Shown here: positions 12,027 to 24,973 of the stretch, one piece after another
Layout: every line of letters begins with the position of its first letter
Position numbering within the stretch: position 1 is the stretch's first letter
Assembly: GCF_902148855.1 (NCBI RefSeq)
Contig: NC_043964.1
Coordinates: 21,925,014-21,989,013 of the forward strand
DNA length: 64,000 bases
Source: Sphaeramia orbicularis
Taxonomy: Eukaryota > Chordata > Actinopteri > Kurtiformes > Apogonidae
Reading direction: 5' to 3'
Position numbers and translations under genes: made by a program
The notes under the pieces: generated by a model
The model's database searches: none
What the model was told of the DNA's origin: nothing
Seen by the model: the letters and a program-made list of their open reading frames with translations, nothing else

Positions 12027-12180
12027 TTAAATACAACTTGGTTAAATTATTTCAGTGTGTATATAAGTACTTTTTGAACATTTTGAGCACAATTTCAATA
12101 ATACCACAATAATAATGATAACCTTGATAATTTTGGTCACAATAACCGTGATATGAAATTTTCATATCATTACACACCTA
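11398..12180. mobile_element. hAT-like element K with internal (ATT)n
   Basis: An exact 8-bp duplication CTTATGAT (11390-11397 and 12181-12188) flanks TAGAGCTGTAAC on the left and ATTACACACCTA on the right, which are imperfect inverted termini. The interior has ACCGGTATTATGG-type palindromic motifs, a left-truncated copy of the piggyBac-like family L (about 11580-11903, ending AGGGGTTAA) and an ATT microsatellite at 11957-12027. Non-coding. Confidence 0.7.
11957..12027 (+). repeat. (ATT)n microsatellite
   Basis: Uninterrupted ATT repeat of about 23 units inside element K. Confidence 0.95.
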
Positions 12181-12188
12181 CTTATGAT

Positions 12189-12675
12189 CATACAGTAGTC
12201 ATGCTTCACCCTCGATATTACATCCACCTTCAATTTTGGCTCAAAACAAAAGAATTTGTCATTCTTTTCACAACTGCAAACAAAACTACTTGTTCTTTTC
12301 TCTAAGACACGAGCTCCCACTGATCTCCTTCCATCTCATCAAACTGAGCTCACACCAAGTTCATGTTTATGTTTTCTATCACAGCTCTCCAACCTTTTTA
12401 TTTTTCACATTTGTCTGCCTCTGTTCGGTGTTTGCGACCCAATCACTGTGAACGCCTCCGCCTCCTTTACATGACGGTTTTCCTGATTTCTATTTTTTGT
12501 AAAGTCGTGACCTTGTTAGGCTATAAAATTTCACATATCCTTCGTGAAATGACTCAGTCCACCGGCTTTGATTTGGGTTTATCCCAGTTTTACTTTGATG
12601 TCCTTCAGTGCTTCCTCCTTTATGATTAGTTCTACCCAAACTCTAGTTGCTCACCATCTATTAAAGTCGGTACGC
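12189..12675. other. Intergenic stretch, nothing recognised
   Basis: No supported gene or repeat. Short open frames overlap in several phases and lack splice or family support. Confidence 0.35.
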
Positions 12676-13198
12676 TTAACCCATAAAGACCCAGTGCTAC
12701 TTTTGTGTCAGTTCCCTAATGAATTTTTCTCTATATTTAACCTTTCTTAAGTGATTTATCACCATTTATTATAATATTATCCTCAGTATTTTTGCATTTT
12801 TCACTATAAATCATTTTCCTAAATTTAATTTCTTATATTTAATTTAGATGTTCATGAAGTCAGACTAAATCCAAAAGTTATTATATCAAAACAGAGAAAA
12901 CTGAAGAAAAAATGACTTTTTCAGTAAACTGTCATTAACTGAACATAAACCAAGTGTCTCCATCCACTGTCACTGATCCAACTCTATGGGTTTTACTGGT
13001 GAATCAATGTTGTAGAAGATGACAGTGTTTCCATGGTAACTACGAAGCCTCTGAACGTCCAATCTGATGACCATGAAAAGATGACAAACTGCATTTTACA
13101 CCAATTAGTTACAGGATTAGTGGATCAACAGGAATTAAACAGTTTAGATCAGTAGATGGTTTTGGTCACTGGTGGATGTTTGGGTCTTTATGGGTTAA
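12676..13198. mobile_element. piggyBac-like MITE family B, copy 4 (uninterrupted)
   Basis: TTAA at 12676-12679 and 13195-13198 encloses CCCATAAAGACCCAG...TTTGGGTCTTTATGGG. At 523 bp it is the cleanest short copy of the family in the window and a good reference for its structure. Confidence 0.85.
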
Positions 13199-13319
13199 TG
13201 ATAAAATGCCGCTGTGGAATATTGATTGATTGATTGTTTATTTTGACTATCAACATTTGTTTATGTTTGTTTATTTATTTCAAATATAACATTAAAACCA
13301 AACCACAAAAAGATTTATA

Positions 13320-15070
13320 TAAAATAAAGGCAAACATTTGAAAAGGAGCAGGATAAAGGTTAACTTATAATCTCCCACCCCCTTACACCATCCTTCTACA
13401 TCCCCTAAATTCCCATGTCAGATCCCATAAGTAAAAAACCTACACATATCAGACTAAATTCTAACTAAGCACAAAACACAAAAATGCTGTACACATCCAT
13501 TTTGCAACAGTATTTCTCATCAAACTAAACTCTGTCCCTTTTGTAGCAGTAATAATACACATATCAAAAACAAAAGTAAACTCTGTCCATTTCATAACAA
13601 AAATACACATTTTAAAAACAAAAATAAACTTCCTCCATTTCATGACAGTTATACTCATATGAAAACAAAAATAAACTCTGTCCTTTTCATAACAATAATA
13701 CACATTTTATAAACAAAAATAAACTTCCTCCATTTCATGACAATTATACCCATATGAAAAACAAAAACGGACTCTGTCCATTTCATAACAATAATACACA
13801 TATTAAAACCAAAAATAAGCTCTGTCCATTTCATAAGAATAACACACATATTAATAACAAAAATAAACTCTGTTCATTTCATAACAATAATACACATATT
13901 AAAAACAAAAATAAACTCTGTCCATTTCATAACAATTATACACATATTAATAACAACAATAAACTCTGTCCATTTCATAACAATAATACACATATTAAAA
14001 ACAAAAATAAACTGTCCATTTCATAACAATAATACACATATTAAAACCAAAAATAAGCTCTGTCCATTTCATAAGAATAACACACATATTAATAACAAAA
14101 ATAAACTCTGTTCATTTCATAACAATAATACACATATTAAAAACAAAAATAAACTCTGTCCATTTCATAACAATTATACACATATTAATAACAACAATAA
14201 ACTCTGTCCATTTCATAACAATAATACACATATTAAAAACAAAAATAAACTGTCCATTTCATGACAATAATACACATATTCAAAAGAAAAATACTGTCCA
14301 TTTCATAACAATAATACGCATATTAAAAACAAAAATAAACTCTGTCCATTTCATAACAATTATACACATATTAACAACAATAAGCTCTGTCCATTTCATA
14401 ACAATAATACGCATATTAAAAACAAAAATAAACTCTGTCCATTTCATAACAATAATACACATATTAAAAACAAAAATAAACTCTGTCCATTTCATAACAA
14501 TAATATACATTTTAAAAACAAAAATAAACTCTGTCCATTTCATAACAATAATATACATTTTAAAAACAAAAATAAACTTCCTCCATTTCATGACAATTAT
14601 ACCCATATGAAAAACAAAAATAAACTCTGTCCATTTCATAACAATAATACACATATTAAAAACAAAAATAAAGTCTGTCCTTTTCATAACAATAATATAC
14701 ATATTAAAAACAAAAATAAACTCTGTCCATTTCATAACAATAATACACATATTAAAAACAAACATAAACTCTCTCCTTTTTGTAACAATAATACACATAT
14801 TAAAAACAAAAATAAACTCTGTCCATTTAAAAGCAATAAAACAAGGAAAAACAATATAAAAAAGAAAAGAAAACATATTCAAAAAGGAGCTCCCACCCCC
14901 TTAACCTATCTTTTTACTTATCATAAAGTCCCATGTCAGCCCCCCAAAGAAACTTAACAAATCTTATACATACCAAATAAATTCCGACTAAGCCTGCACA
15001 AAACACAAAAATGCTATACATATTAAAAATAAACTCCATTTCATGACAGTATTATATGTCAAAAGTAAAC
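13320..15070. repeat. 48-bp minisatellite locus (about 28 units) with a duplicated leader
   Basis: The unit contains CTCTGTCCATTTCATAACAA, then TAATACACATATTAAAAACA and AAAATAA, about 48 bp, repeated from roughly 13540 to 14840. A five-unit block of 238 bp (13803-14040) is repeated almost exactly at 14041-14278. A leader with CTCCCACCCCCTTA and CCCATGTCAG lies before the array (13370-13430) and again after it (14888-14940), followed by a second short start of the array. Since 48 is a multiple of 3, both strands show long periodic frames; these are not genes. Confidence 0.85.
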
Positions 15071-16362
15071 TCTAATATATTGCAATATGCTGAGACAAGG
15101 AAATGTTTTTGAGTTGAACTGTGGGAAAAAAAATCAATTTTTTATTTAGTGATTTGTTGAGTTTCATTCTGTTGACTGGTAGGAGACAGTGTGTTGAATG
15201 CGTCCCACTGGATTATGTCCAAGGTGTCACATTCTTTCAGTATATTCACTGACAGTGCAGAAAGCAGTTAGTGCAGACCGCATATGCAACAATAACTGTC
15301 CAGTTTTTTCCACAGATCAAAACACCTAAAACTGGATTCATCCCAGATTAATTCAAACTGCACTTTCAGAACAAATGACCCATCTCACAGACGTGTGGGC
15401 AGCTACCATGACAAGTAACATTTGACATAACTGATGGCTGAAGGGCTGCTGATATTTCCAGCCCACAGAAAATAAAGGCGACGCTGCCATTTAAACCGTA
15501 TGTGTTCACCGCTGTGTGGAATTGTTTTCTTAATCTGACGCTTTGTGATGGCCACGTCCTGATTGTAGAAAAAGGGTGAAAGCTGCTGTTTTTCCACTGC
15601 CAAAGCCTATTTTCTCTTCACAGAAAAACAAAGGGTTATAAAATGTTATCTGTTTTATGGGTCTTCTGGGACAGCTGGATGCTCGGTTTCAGTCGAGACA
15701 CACACTGTCATGCAACAGTTGAAGTATATTACCGGTAGCAAAACAAGGGCATTGCCTTGTTGCCCTGTGACTGTGACAAGCAAGTGGAAATTTCCCTTCT
15801 GTGGTCAGTGTAGTCTTAAAAGAAGAAGGTTCATCAATCACACAGACAAGTGACAAATCGATGGCTAAATCTGGCACAGTTACAGCCTGTATCTCACATT
15901 CTATGTAGTGAATCGATGTGTTTTTATATGTGGATTCAGACAGACATGGAGCTTTAACACACAGTAGATATGACAGGAGAATGAATTTTACCTCCTTTTA
16001 GTGTGAATTCTCTGTACTTTTTGTCAGACTAAATGTATAATCCAGTAAGTGAATCATTTTGAATGAAGGCACATCAGCTCAATTCCAGTCATTAAAAAGA
16101 ACATGAGTGAAATGAGATTGTACATGATAGTATCCTCTGGGGAAACTAAGGTGAACGCAATATCATTTCACGTTCCACTTGAGGTTTTCTCATTATCTTA
16201 CATTAGCCTTTCTAGTCAACATGCCCGTGTGGAACTAACAGGTCATTTCCTCTGACCTTGTCTAAACGCTGTTGTTTTCACTTCCACTCAGCTGCTTCTT
16301 CATCTTACTGCTTGTCTGTGCTGTCTTTGTGTTACTGGGGTTTTGCCTGGTTCTGTTAACCA

Positions 16363-16364
<2 letters not shown>
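15071..16364. other. Intergenic stretch, nothing recognised
   Basis: Less AT-rich and mostly single-copy in appearance; no frame with splice or family support. Confidence 0.4.
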
Positions 16365-17138
<774 letters not shown>

Positions 17139-17141
17139 ATA

Positions 17142-17688
17142 CAGGGTGGGGAAGCAAAATTTACAATATTTTGAGGCAGGGATTGAAAGACAGTGTATGA
17201 CCAGTTAGTTTATTGAAAGTCATGAGAATTTATTTGCCACAAGAAAATTTACATAATAGAAAATGTTTTTATTCTATGTGTCCTCCTTCTTCCTCAATAA
17301 CTGCCTTCACACGCTTCCTGAAACTTTTGCAAGTGTTCCTCAAATATTCGGGTGACAACTTCTCCCATTCTTCTTTAATAGTATCTTCCAGACTTTCTCG
17401 TAATAGTTTTGCTCATAGTCATTCTCTTCTTTCCATTATAAACAGTCTTTATGGACACTCCAACTATTTTTGAAATCTCCTTTGGTGTGACGAGTGCATT
17501 CAGCAAATCACACACTCTTTGACGTTTGCTTTCCCGATTACTCATATGGGCAAAAGTTTCTGAAAAGGTATGGATAATAGTGTTAGGTATGATTATGACA
17601 TCAATATATGTTTGGTTTCAAAACAATTGACGTAGTGCCTGAGAAAAAACAACTAAATGTTCATTGTAAATTTTGCTTCCCCACCCTG
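17142..17688 (-). mobile_element. Internally deleted mariner-like element J, copy 1
   Basis: TA at both ends surrounds CAGGGTGGGGAAGCAAAA and its inverted copy. On the minus strand the interior encodes the start of a Tc1/mariner transposase ([16 protein letters not shown], then a helix-turn-helix stretch [18 protein letters not shown]) and, after the deletion, its end ([13 protein letters not shown] ... EEEGGHIE). The catalytic core is absent. Copy 2 at 20324-20873 shares the same internal deletion, so the deleted form was itself mobile, driven by a transposase supplied in trans. Confidence 0.85.
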
Positions 17689-17693
17689 TATTT

Positions 17694-17697
<4 letters not shown>

Positions 17698-17730
<33 letters not shown>
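17698..17730 (+). repeat. (CA)n microsatellite
   Basis: Short CA array just right of the mariner-like copy. Confidence 0.9.
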
Positions 17731-17734
<4 letters not shown>

Positions 17735-18600
17735 TTTTTTCCTTTTTGTTTTAACATGAGAAAAGGGCTCAGAAGTCTATAATGTTCCATATTAGTGTAT
17801 GTAATCCGTCCAATGTTCTTCTTCTATGTAGTTTGGTCAGAATGTGTTTCCTCTTTTCCAGGTCCATCAATGTAATGACTGGACTAGGTATATGAACTCT
17901 AAAATATTATACTTATTAATACTTTTCACTAACTATTCTAAATACTACTACAATATTTTACTTATTTTCATTTAGTGCCAAAATCTGCAATGAAAAATCT
18001 GTCACCATTGGTTCAAAAGCAGATATATAGTTCAATGATGTGAAGATACACAGATGTTTTTGGCGTCGCTTTAGGAAGAAAGCCAGAAACTAAAAAAAAA
18101 AAGGAAAAATGAATACCTGTGATTGGTGGACATGCTAATCAGCTGTTTCATACAGTATATTTCCTATACTGATGCATAATCTCTGTGTTGCTAACTTGCA
18201 AAATACTTTCTTTGCTTTTCTGTCTGCAAATCTTCCCACAAAAACAACAGTACTTGGCATTCTTTAGATAAACAGTAGTCATCATAATATTAGCTCAAAA
18301 GTTAATCTGTGTTCATATAAAAACTGCAGAGGAAGCAAACGAGTGTTTTAATGGACGACCAGAGACATCTACAGGCCAGAAATCATCCTACAATGTACTT
18401 TATTATAAATCACTAATCAAATTGGGTTTATTTTATGTTATCCCTGACAAATTCTCCTCAAATTAGACAAACGTACAATCTGGAGCTAATTTACCTTTAA
18501 AACCCTGAAAAATTTGCTTTTGTGACGCCTCAGTATTTTTATTTTTTTTTACACAAAACATTTTGAACAGTGAAACAAAAGTTGTGTTGTATTTCATTAC
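17731..18600. other. Intergenic stretch, nothing recognised
   Basis: No gene or known repeat seen. It lies downstream of the nkiras2 3' UTR. Confidence 0.35.
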
Positions 18601-19786
18601 TTTATTTCTTCAAGCACCAACAATCCTGATTAGGCACAGAAAATAAATCATTTGAACATGCAACAAAACATCCAGTGAAAACACAAATGATATTGATGCA
18701 CAAATGTTTGATATTTATAGAAAGTTCTATGTATTACACACAGTGATGAATCTTCAAGATATTATCAATATACCCCCCCTTTTCAAAAGCTGTACACATT
18801 TCACCTCACTCTGCATCTGAATAAAGCTTAAACAGTAACTGAACAGTGAAGGAATGTATACTTGTGATTTTTATTTTACAACTCAGTAAAGGTAAAACCA
18901 CCTTCAGTTTCAGCAGTAACTGTAACCACTAATGAGTCATTCTGTTTTATAGTCTTTACTTGCAGCAGGCAGACAATAGAAGCACCTCAGCCTGCAGAAA
19001 CGGCTTTTAATCTGAACATTTTTTATACGAAGACCCATAAAGCCTGTGCAGAAGGCCGTATGCGGTGAGGAATGTCAATCATTTACATAACATCAAACAG
19101 TGAATTTCAGCAAAAACTATCATTAGTGTAACAAATCTCCCGACCAACAAAACAGAGCATTTACTGTACATCAGTCGATAAAAGCACTTCATCTTTCAAA
19201 CCTTTTATGACACAAACAATCCTGCATTTGCATCAGTCTGTGATTAGGTAACATTTGCAAATGCTGTTGTTTATACTTCAGTCTAAGTGTACATGTAGTG
19301 CGCATGTACATAAAATCAGTAGTAAGTGAACATATGGTAGATTATGTTCAGAGGGTGCCAAGTGTGTGTGACATCTTAAAAATCTGGACTGTTCAACTAT
19401 AATCCAAGATCAAAATGTTGATTGTCAGTAAAAGTGAGGTTAATTACTGCCTTTTCAACTCAACAGTTACACGGCCGAGGCTCCAGCTGCTGTTAACAGT
19501 AATATAAAACCAGGCACATATCTTCATAAAACTCTGTGCTTATTTTGTGTGTGACTTACAGTTTACAATTTGACCTTAATGTTCTTCCTGATACGCTGTG
19601 AAATCTACAGATATGCATTTTTATTCAGTCATAATTATTCAAAGTATTTACTGAAACCTCCCCTATGGATATTAAACTAATCACAGTCCAACTCAATGCT
19701 TAATAATCCTTCATAATATCAAGCTTGTTCCCTTTAATACACCTATAACTCCTTTCCCTGCCTCTTGTACATGACTGTCTGTTCAT
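18601..19786 (-). other. nkiras2: Probable nkiras2 3' UTR
   Basis: Follows the nkiras2 stop on the minus strand. A TTTATT on the plus strand at 18601-18606 is an AATAAA on the gene strand. Moderate GC and no repeats fit a UTR; the end is inferred. Confidence 0.4.
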
Positions 19787-22700
19787 TCAGCTGTCAGTAG
19801 ATCCACTCCCCTTATTCTTATTTCGACTGAGAGGAAACGTGGACTTGCTCTGTGGCTGCGTCATTTTACTGGCCAGGTAGACAAAAGGTTCGATTAGTGT
19901 ACGCCGGTCGACCACAGACACCTCCCACAGACGCACCTTCTCGTTCTTCGCCCAGTTCTGGGCCATGTTTGAGTCGACTCTCCTCTCATCCTGCTTGTCC
20001 AGTTTGTTACCCAGCACCACAATGGTCACCTGCGGACAAGCATCAGGTTAGACCTGTATCAGAGCGGATCTCCTTATCAGAACATGTCAGTACATGAGCT
20101 GCAGGACAAGCAGTAAAGCAGCTTTGTCTGCTGGGATTTAAAGTGGACAGGAGGAAAGCAATCCAGTGAGCTTTCACTAGACTTATTGTTGAACTCTGTT
20201 TATGCTCGTAAGGTAGTGATTATGTAACAACTGTTGTGTTAGGCAATGATAAATGTCTTGCTGGAGGAGGGTATTATAGGTTTTAGTGTTCTTTTCATGT
20301 CTGTTACCACACATATCAAAATACAGGGTGGGGAAGCAAAATTTACAATGAACATTTAGTTGTTTTTTCTCAGCAGGTACTGCGTCAATTGTTTTGAAAC
20401 CAAACATATATTGATGTCATAATCATACCTAACACTATTATCCATACCTTTTCAGAAACTTTTGCCCATATGAGTAATCAGGAAAGCAAACGTCAAAGAG
20501 TGTGTGATTTGCTGAATGCACTCGTCACACCAAAGGAGATTTCAAAAATAGTTGGAGTGTCCATAAAGACTGTTTAGAATGTAAAGAAGAGAATGACTAT
20601 GAGCAAAACTATTACGAGAAAGTCTGGAAGATACTATTAAAGAAGAATGGGAGAAGTTGTCACCTGAATATTTGAGGAACACTTGCGCAAGTTTCAGGAA
20701 GCGTGTGAAGGGAGTTATTGAGAAAGAAGGAGGACACATAGAATAAAAACATTTTCTATTATGTAAATGTTCTTGTGGCAAATAAATTCACATGACTTTC
20801 AATAAACTAACTGGTCATACACTGTCTTTCAATCCCTGCCTCAAAATATTGTAAATTTTGCTTCCCCACCCTGTATATTCCAGTCTAGTGCGTAATACCT
20901 GGATTTGAAAGGATTGCTCTCTTCAGAAACATATCCATGCGTAGAAAAACAAAAATCATTAATGTTGAATATTTCATTATATATCTTTTAATTGGGTATT
21001 GTTTTGTTTTGGATAGTAGTTAAAGTCCCGCCTCTTCCACTGTGGCACTGTGGAACTTAATTTCAGAAAAAAATTAACAGTGGCCAATGATGAGAGACAT
21101 TTGTTGATTTAAGAGATAATTTTACAAGTCAAGAAAGTCACAGTCTAAGGCAAAGATAGTAAAGCAACGTTTGGTTTTGTCTTAAACAGCTCAGTGGAAT
21201 GCATCCCTCGTCTCACATGATTCCTGTCGTAAACACCAACACACATTTTACCAAAATCTTTGAGAGCAAAGTGAAAAAGAATTAAAAGACGTGAAAATTG
21301 CTACAGTCTGGTCTCGCTGATGATGTCGAGATATCTTCAACAGCTTTGAACAGATTGTAGAGAGACACAGTTATGATGGTGTCACCTCTGCAATTATCAG
21401 GTGTGCAGTTTTTCTATTTACATGTTTTTACCTTCTGACAGTTCAACAATTTTATAACAAACTGCAAATTTCTTTACTTGTCATATTATCTTTTAAACTG
21501 ACAAACATCAAATGTGTAAATGTCTGTCTCCAATGACAGTCACTGACACTTTTTCTGAAGCTATGGACACAACAGGAAGGGGCGGGACTTCAACTCCTTA
21601 TTAGTTTACTTTATTCTGAAATCATTTGATTACGATATTACTACCATTTCTATAGTCAATTTCAAATCACTGTTTTTTTATGTTTTCTATTGCTTGTTTT
21701 TAACTGTGCCTTGTAAGGTGTCCTTGAGTTTTTTGAAAAGCGTCATTATTATTAATATTATAACAATAATAATAGCAAGAAGAACAAGAAGAATTTGAGG
21801 AATATTTAATGTTGTTTTCTGGACACAGAGGTCAAAAGCTTATGGAGCAACATTTCCTTCTGTTACTTTGGAAAAAATGGCCGCTATATTATCACCATTT
21901 TCAATTTGTAAGTGGTTTGTGAGGGTGTTTATCAAATGTGATAATCGTGGAAATTCATGGTGACTGTGAAATGCTTAGATCAGTACTGTGTTCCTCACCT
22001 CTTTCTTGTCTCTGTGACGGTCAATGTCTTTTTTCAGAGCTTCCATTCTCTTAAAGGACTCTTTACTATCAACGCTGTACACAAGCACAAAGCCATCTGC
22101 AAACGTGTAATAGTGTCGAGGAAACTCCATCCCATCCCGGAGTCCACGAGTGTCATAGAACCTCACTTGCTCCCGTGTACCGCGGTCAGTCTCTATTGAG
22201 CCAATGTATATATCCTCAAGGGTTTCCATGGGCTCTGAGCCTAACAGGAAATAAAATCAAGCATCAAGTTGCTTTAGTGTGATTAATACCGTTACATTGA
22301 TTGTTACTGGAAGAGTATCACTGAAAATAGTACAGTACACTTTACAAGCAGTGGAGCCAGTTATCTAAAACTTGATTTAAGATATCTTTGTCAATTTTTG
22401 TGGTAAGTTTAATTTGTCTTGCATAAAAAAAGAATAAAAAAAAAAATCAGTGAGGACCCTTGCATTATGCTTTGGCTTTCTCCTTCAAATGGACAACTGT
22501 AATGACCTAGCTTCTAAATAAAATAGTAAATTTCTCTCATTCTATTATTATTTGCAAATATTGAATTTACAAAATGTAAATGCACTACTTGTTAGAATTA
22601 CTTAAAGATATCTTTAATACAAACTCAACACTTGCACAGGGCCAGATTATAACAAGTAACTTCAACATTCATGATCACAAAGTATTGTATGTAATGAATG

Positions 22701-22922
22701 TGTTTGTGAGATATCTGAGCTGGTACAATTACTCTATACAGTTGCTTGGCACTTGTCATACCTTGAACACACTAGATGAGGTAAATACTACATTTACTCT
22801 GATCTGTAATATTATTTAAATAAAGTACCTGCAATGTGATTAGCATACAGCAGTTGTTCCAAGACAGCTGTTTTACCAACTGCAGCCTGGCCACACACCA
22901 CCACTTTACAGCTTTTGCCCAT
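19787..22922 (-). CDS. nkiras2: NF-kappa-B inhibitor-interacting Ras-like protein 2 (kappaB-Ras2)
   Basis: An atypical Ras-like GTPase that binds the PEST region of I-kappa-B and slows its degradation, damping NF-kB. Three coding exons: 22829-22922, 21999-22240 and 19787-20029, joining in phase to 192 residues (human NKIRAS2 has 191). The P-loop GQAAVGKT is at 11-18, DTRGLRDG starts at 61, and GNKLD is at 119-123. Family traits visible: Ala13 where Ras has Gly12, Leu65 where Ras has Gln61, and no CaaX box (tail GSGSTDS). The [18 protein letters not shown] tail matches NKIRAS2 better than NKIRAS1. A non-coding first exon ends at 24337 (AAAG/GTAAGC). Intron 3 holds mariner-like copy 2. Head to head with dnajc7, as in human. 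Confidence 0.95.
20324..20873 (+). mobile_element. Internally deleted mariner-like element J, copy 2 (nkiras2 intron)
   Basis: Same structure as 17142-17688 in opposite orientation, with TA target bases at 20322-20323 and 20874-20875 and the same junction between transposase N- and C-terminal remnants. The frame is broken, as in copy 1. It sits in the last intron of nkiras2, antisense to that gene. Confidence 0.85.
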
Positions 22923-22997
22923 GATGGTACCTCCCTCTCAGGCACAAAAATCTGCTGAAGAATCAGAGATAGTACACAGGAGTCAAATTATGCCACT

Positions 22998-23310
22998 TTA
23001 TTACAGAATCAATACATACATACCATGGAATTGTATAATATGGTTATTAATAATGGTGATGATGGCAGAGAGAAGGACCTCATGCCAAAGGCTATCTATC
23101 TTGGACACTGCATCAACATTCTTTGTGATGTATGAAGAACATACATTAAAACCAGATCTAAACCACACCAATGACCATCATCAGCTGTACTCCACTGTAA
23201 CAAAGCAGAGGAGTTTGCTCAGTGGCAGATTGCTGACACAGAGCTGCTCAACAGACAGACTACAGAGCTTCTTTATCCACAGAACTGTTGACCACTTCCA
23301 ATCTCCCTAA
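22998..23310 (+). mobile_element. Possible LINE reverse-transcriptase C-terminal remnant (nkiras2 first intron)
   Basis: A plus-strand frame ends with KQRSLLSGRLLTQSCSTDR and SFFIHRTVDHFQSP. The pattern of a Ser-rich stretch, Arg-Leu, Cys-Ser-Thr-Asp-Arg and an aromatic tail resembles the last residues of fish LINE pol proteins. No other LINE motif is seen, so this is tentative. Confidence 0.25.
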
Positions 23311-24336
23311 CAGGAATGGGGAGATGATGATGTCAGCCTGATGCTCTTATGTGTTTCTGTTTTGCTCAAAGTGCAACCTACATAAAGTCAAACTGAATAA
23401 GTCATACCTTCACAGCACAATGTCTTTACACTGAAGAATTATTTATCTACTCCTTAAAGACCTCAAATTATTCAGGTAACATGACTTTGTGGTTCTTTTT
23501 ACAAAGTTAGTATAGTATATTGGCGTATTTATATCAGTATAAGGCAGTTACCTTGTAATGGCTACTTGTGAAACGTGTACAACTGAATCTGCGTTGTGTT
23601 GTATGTATGTAACAACTGGTTATTCACATTTAGTCAGAAATAGGTCTTCGGTCTTTAATGTAGTCTATTTTACACACAAATCAACGTGAAAACAAGGGCA
23701 GCATGATTTTCTTAACGAGCCATATAACGATCGTTGAGGACAATATAGGTATTTGAGTCCGCTTGCAATGTTATTAATGAAAATATGCAGATTATTCTAT
23801 ATTAACCCAAATACGATAAGTTAACAATGTAACGACTTGCACTTTGCATGTTTTTCCATTCTCTTAAACTGTCACTAAATCCAAACTACCACCATGTAAC
23901 AGAGATTTTGTTTTTTTCTCTATTTCTGCTATTAGATAATCCCAAATCCAAATCTTTTACACTAGACCTTTAAACTGTAGCTCATTTGATTATATAACTG
24001 CACAGTGATGCTTTTGCAATACAATTCATTGTGCAGTCCTGGAACAATAAACAAAGAATGAACATTAATTATGCTCTTATATTACACGAAACACGAGTTA
24101 ACCTGATAACGCTGATAAGTGTCTACTGTTCTCAGGAATTTAGGAAGTAGCTTAGCATTAGCTCGGGAGACATATGGAACCACGATAACACATATTAACT
24201 CTGTATTCTGAAAGTGGCACACCACACTTAAAACTTATATCTTGAACGTACATACTATTTCTTGGTGACGTTTAATACACATATGCACGGTACAGCACTG
24301 TTTTAGAAAATATTGCAACGCAAAGTATCCGCTTAC

Positions 24337-24973
24337 CTTTCCTGACAGACTACTTCCTGTTTACAGATGACGTAACAACAGGAAATCCGGCTTGTGCGAC
24401 GTGAGTGAATTCTACTTCCTGTCACTTTTATTTATAAATAATGTAGGGTGGTTTCTGTGATTCATAGACAGTAAACATTAATGTGTTGGATTTGAAGGAT
24501 TTAAAATATAACTTTCATTCTATCAATTACATGTATGTTTTAGGTAATGAGCTAAAAGCGGCCAACGGCAGCTAGCAGGCTAACGGCACTTCGCTAAATC
24601 AATCAGGCTGAGGAGAAATTTCAAAATAAATGTAGTTATTTTAAACACCTAAACGACTTTGGGCTTTTGAGAAATTATTTGTTGTTATTCAATATATACT
24701 GCCACTATCTCTATTTGTATTTCATTATTGCCATATTTTATTTACTGTTTCTGTATCAGTTCATGGAGAAACATAATACCCAGTATTCGGAGTACATGCT
24801 TTAAGGACAGTGTGGCAATAAAGTTGAACTGAACATGATGACGGAAATATAACCATCTCATCACAAAGAAAAAAAAAAGGATTTAATTATAATGAATCAA
24901 GGGTACATTTTATTTTGAATATATAAAAAACAGACTGCAGTATCAGGCCCCGCCCCTTTTCGTTGACGGCAAA
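24337..24973. promoter_or_regulatory. Shared divergent promoter region of nkiras2 and dnajc7
   Basis: The nkiras2 untranslated exon ends at 24337 (minus strand) and the dnajc7 start codon is at 24974. Between them lie a CRE/ATF-like TGACGTAA (24368-24375), two ETS-like ACTTCCTGT motifs (near 24351 and 24412) next to nkiras2, and a GC box GGCCCCGCCCC (24947-24957) 17 bp before the dnajc7 ATG. No TATA box is obvious. Sites are by eye only. Confidence 0.55.

Noticed and set aside
14280-14882. 200-codon minus-strand frame made of a repeated 16-residue motif (MKWTEFIFVFNMCIIV), and matching plus-strand frames
   Set aside because: It is the translation of the 48-bp minisatellite; since 48 is a multiple of 3, both strands stay open. 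No start context, splice site or family support.
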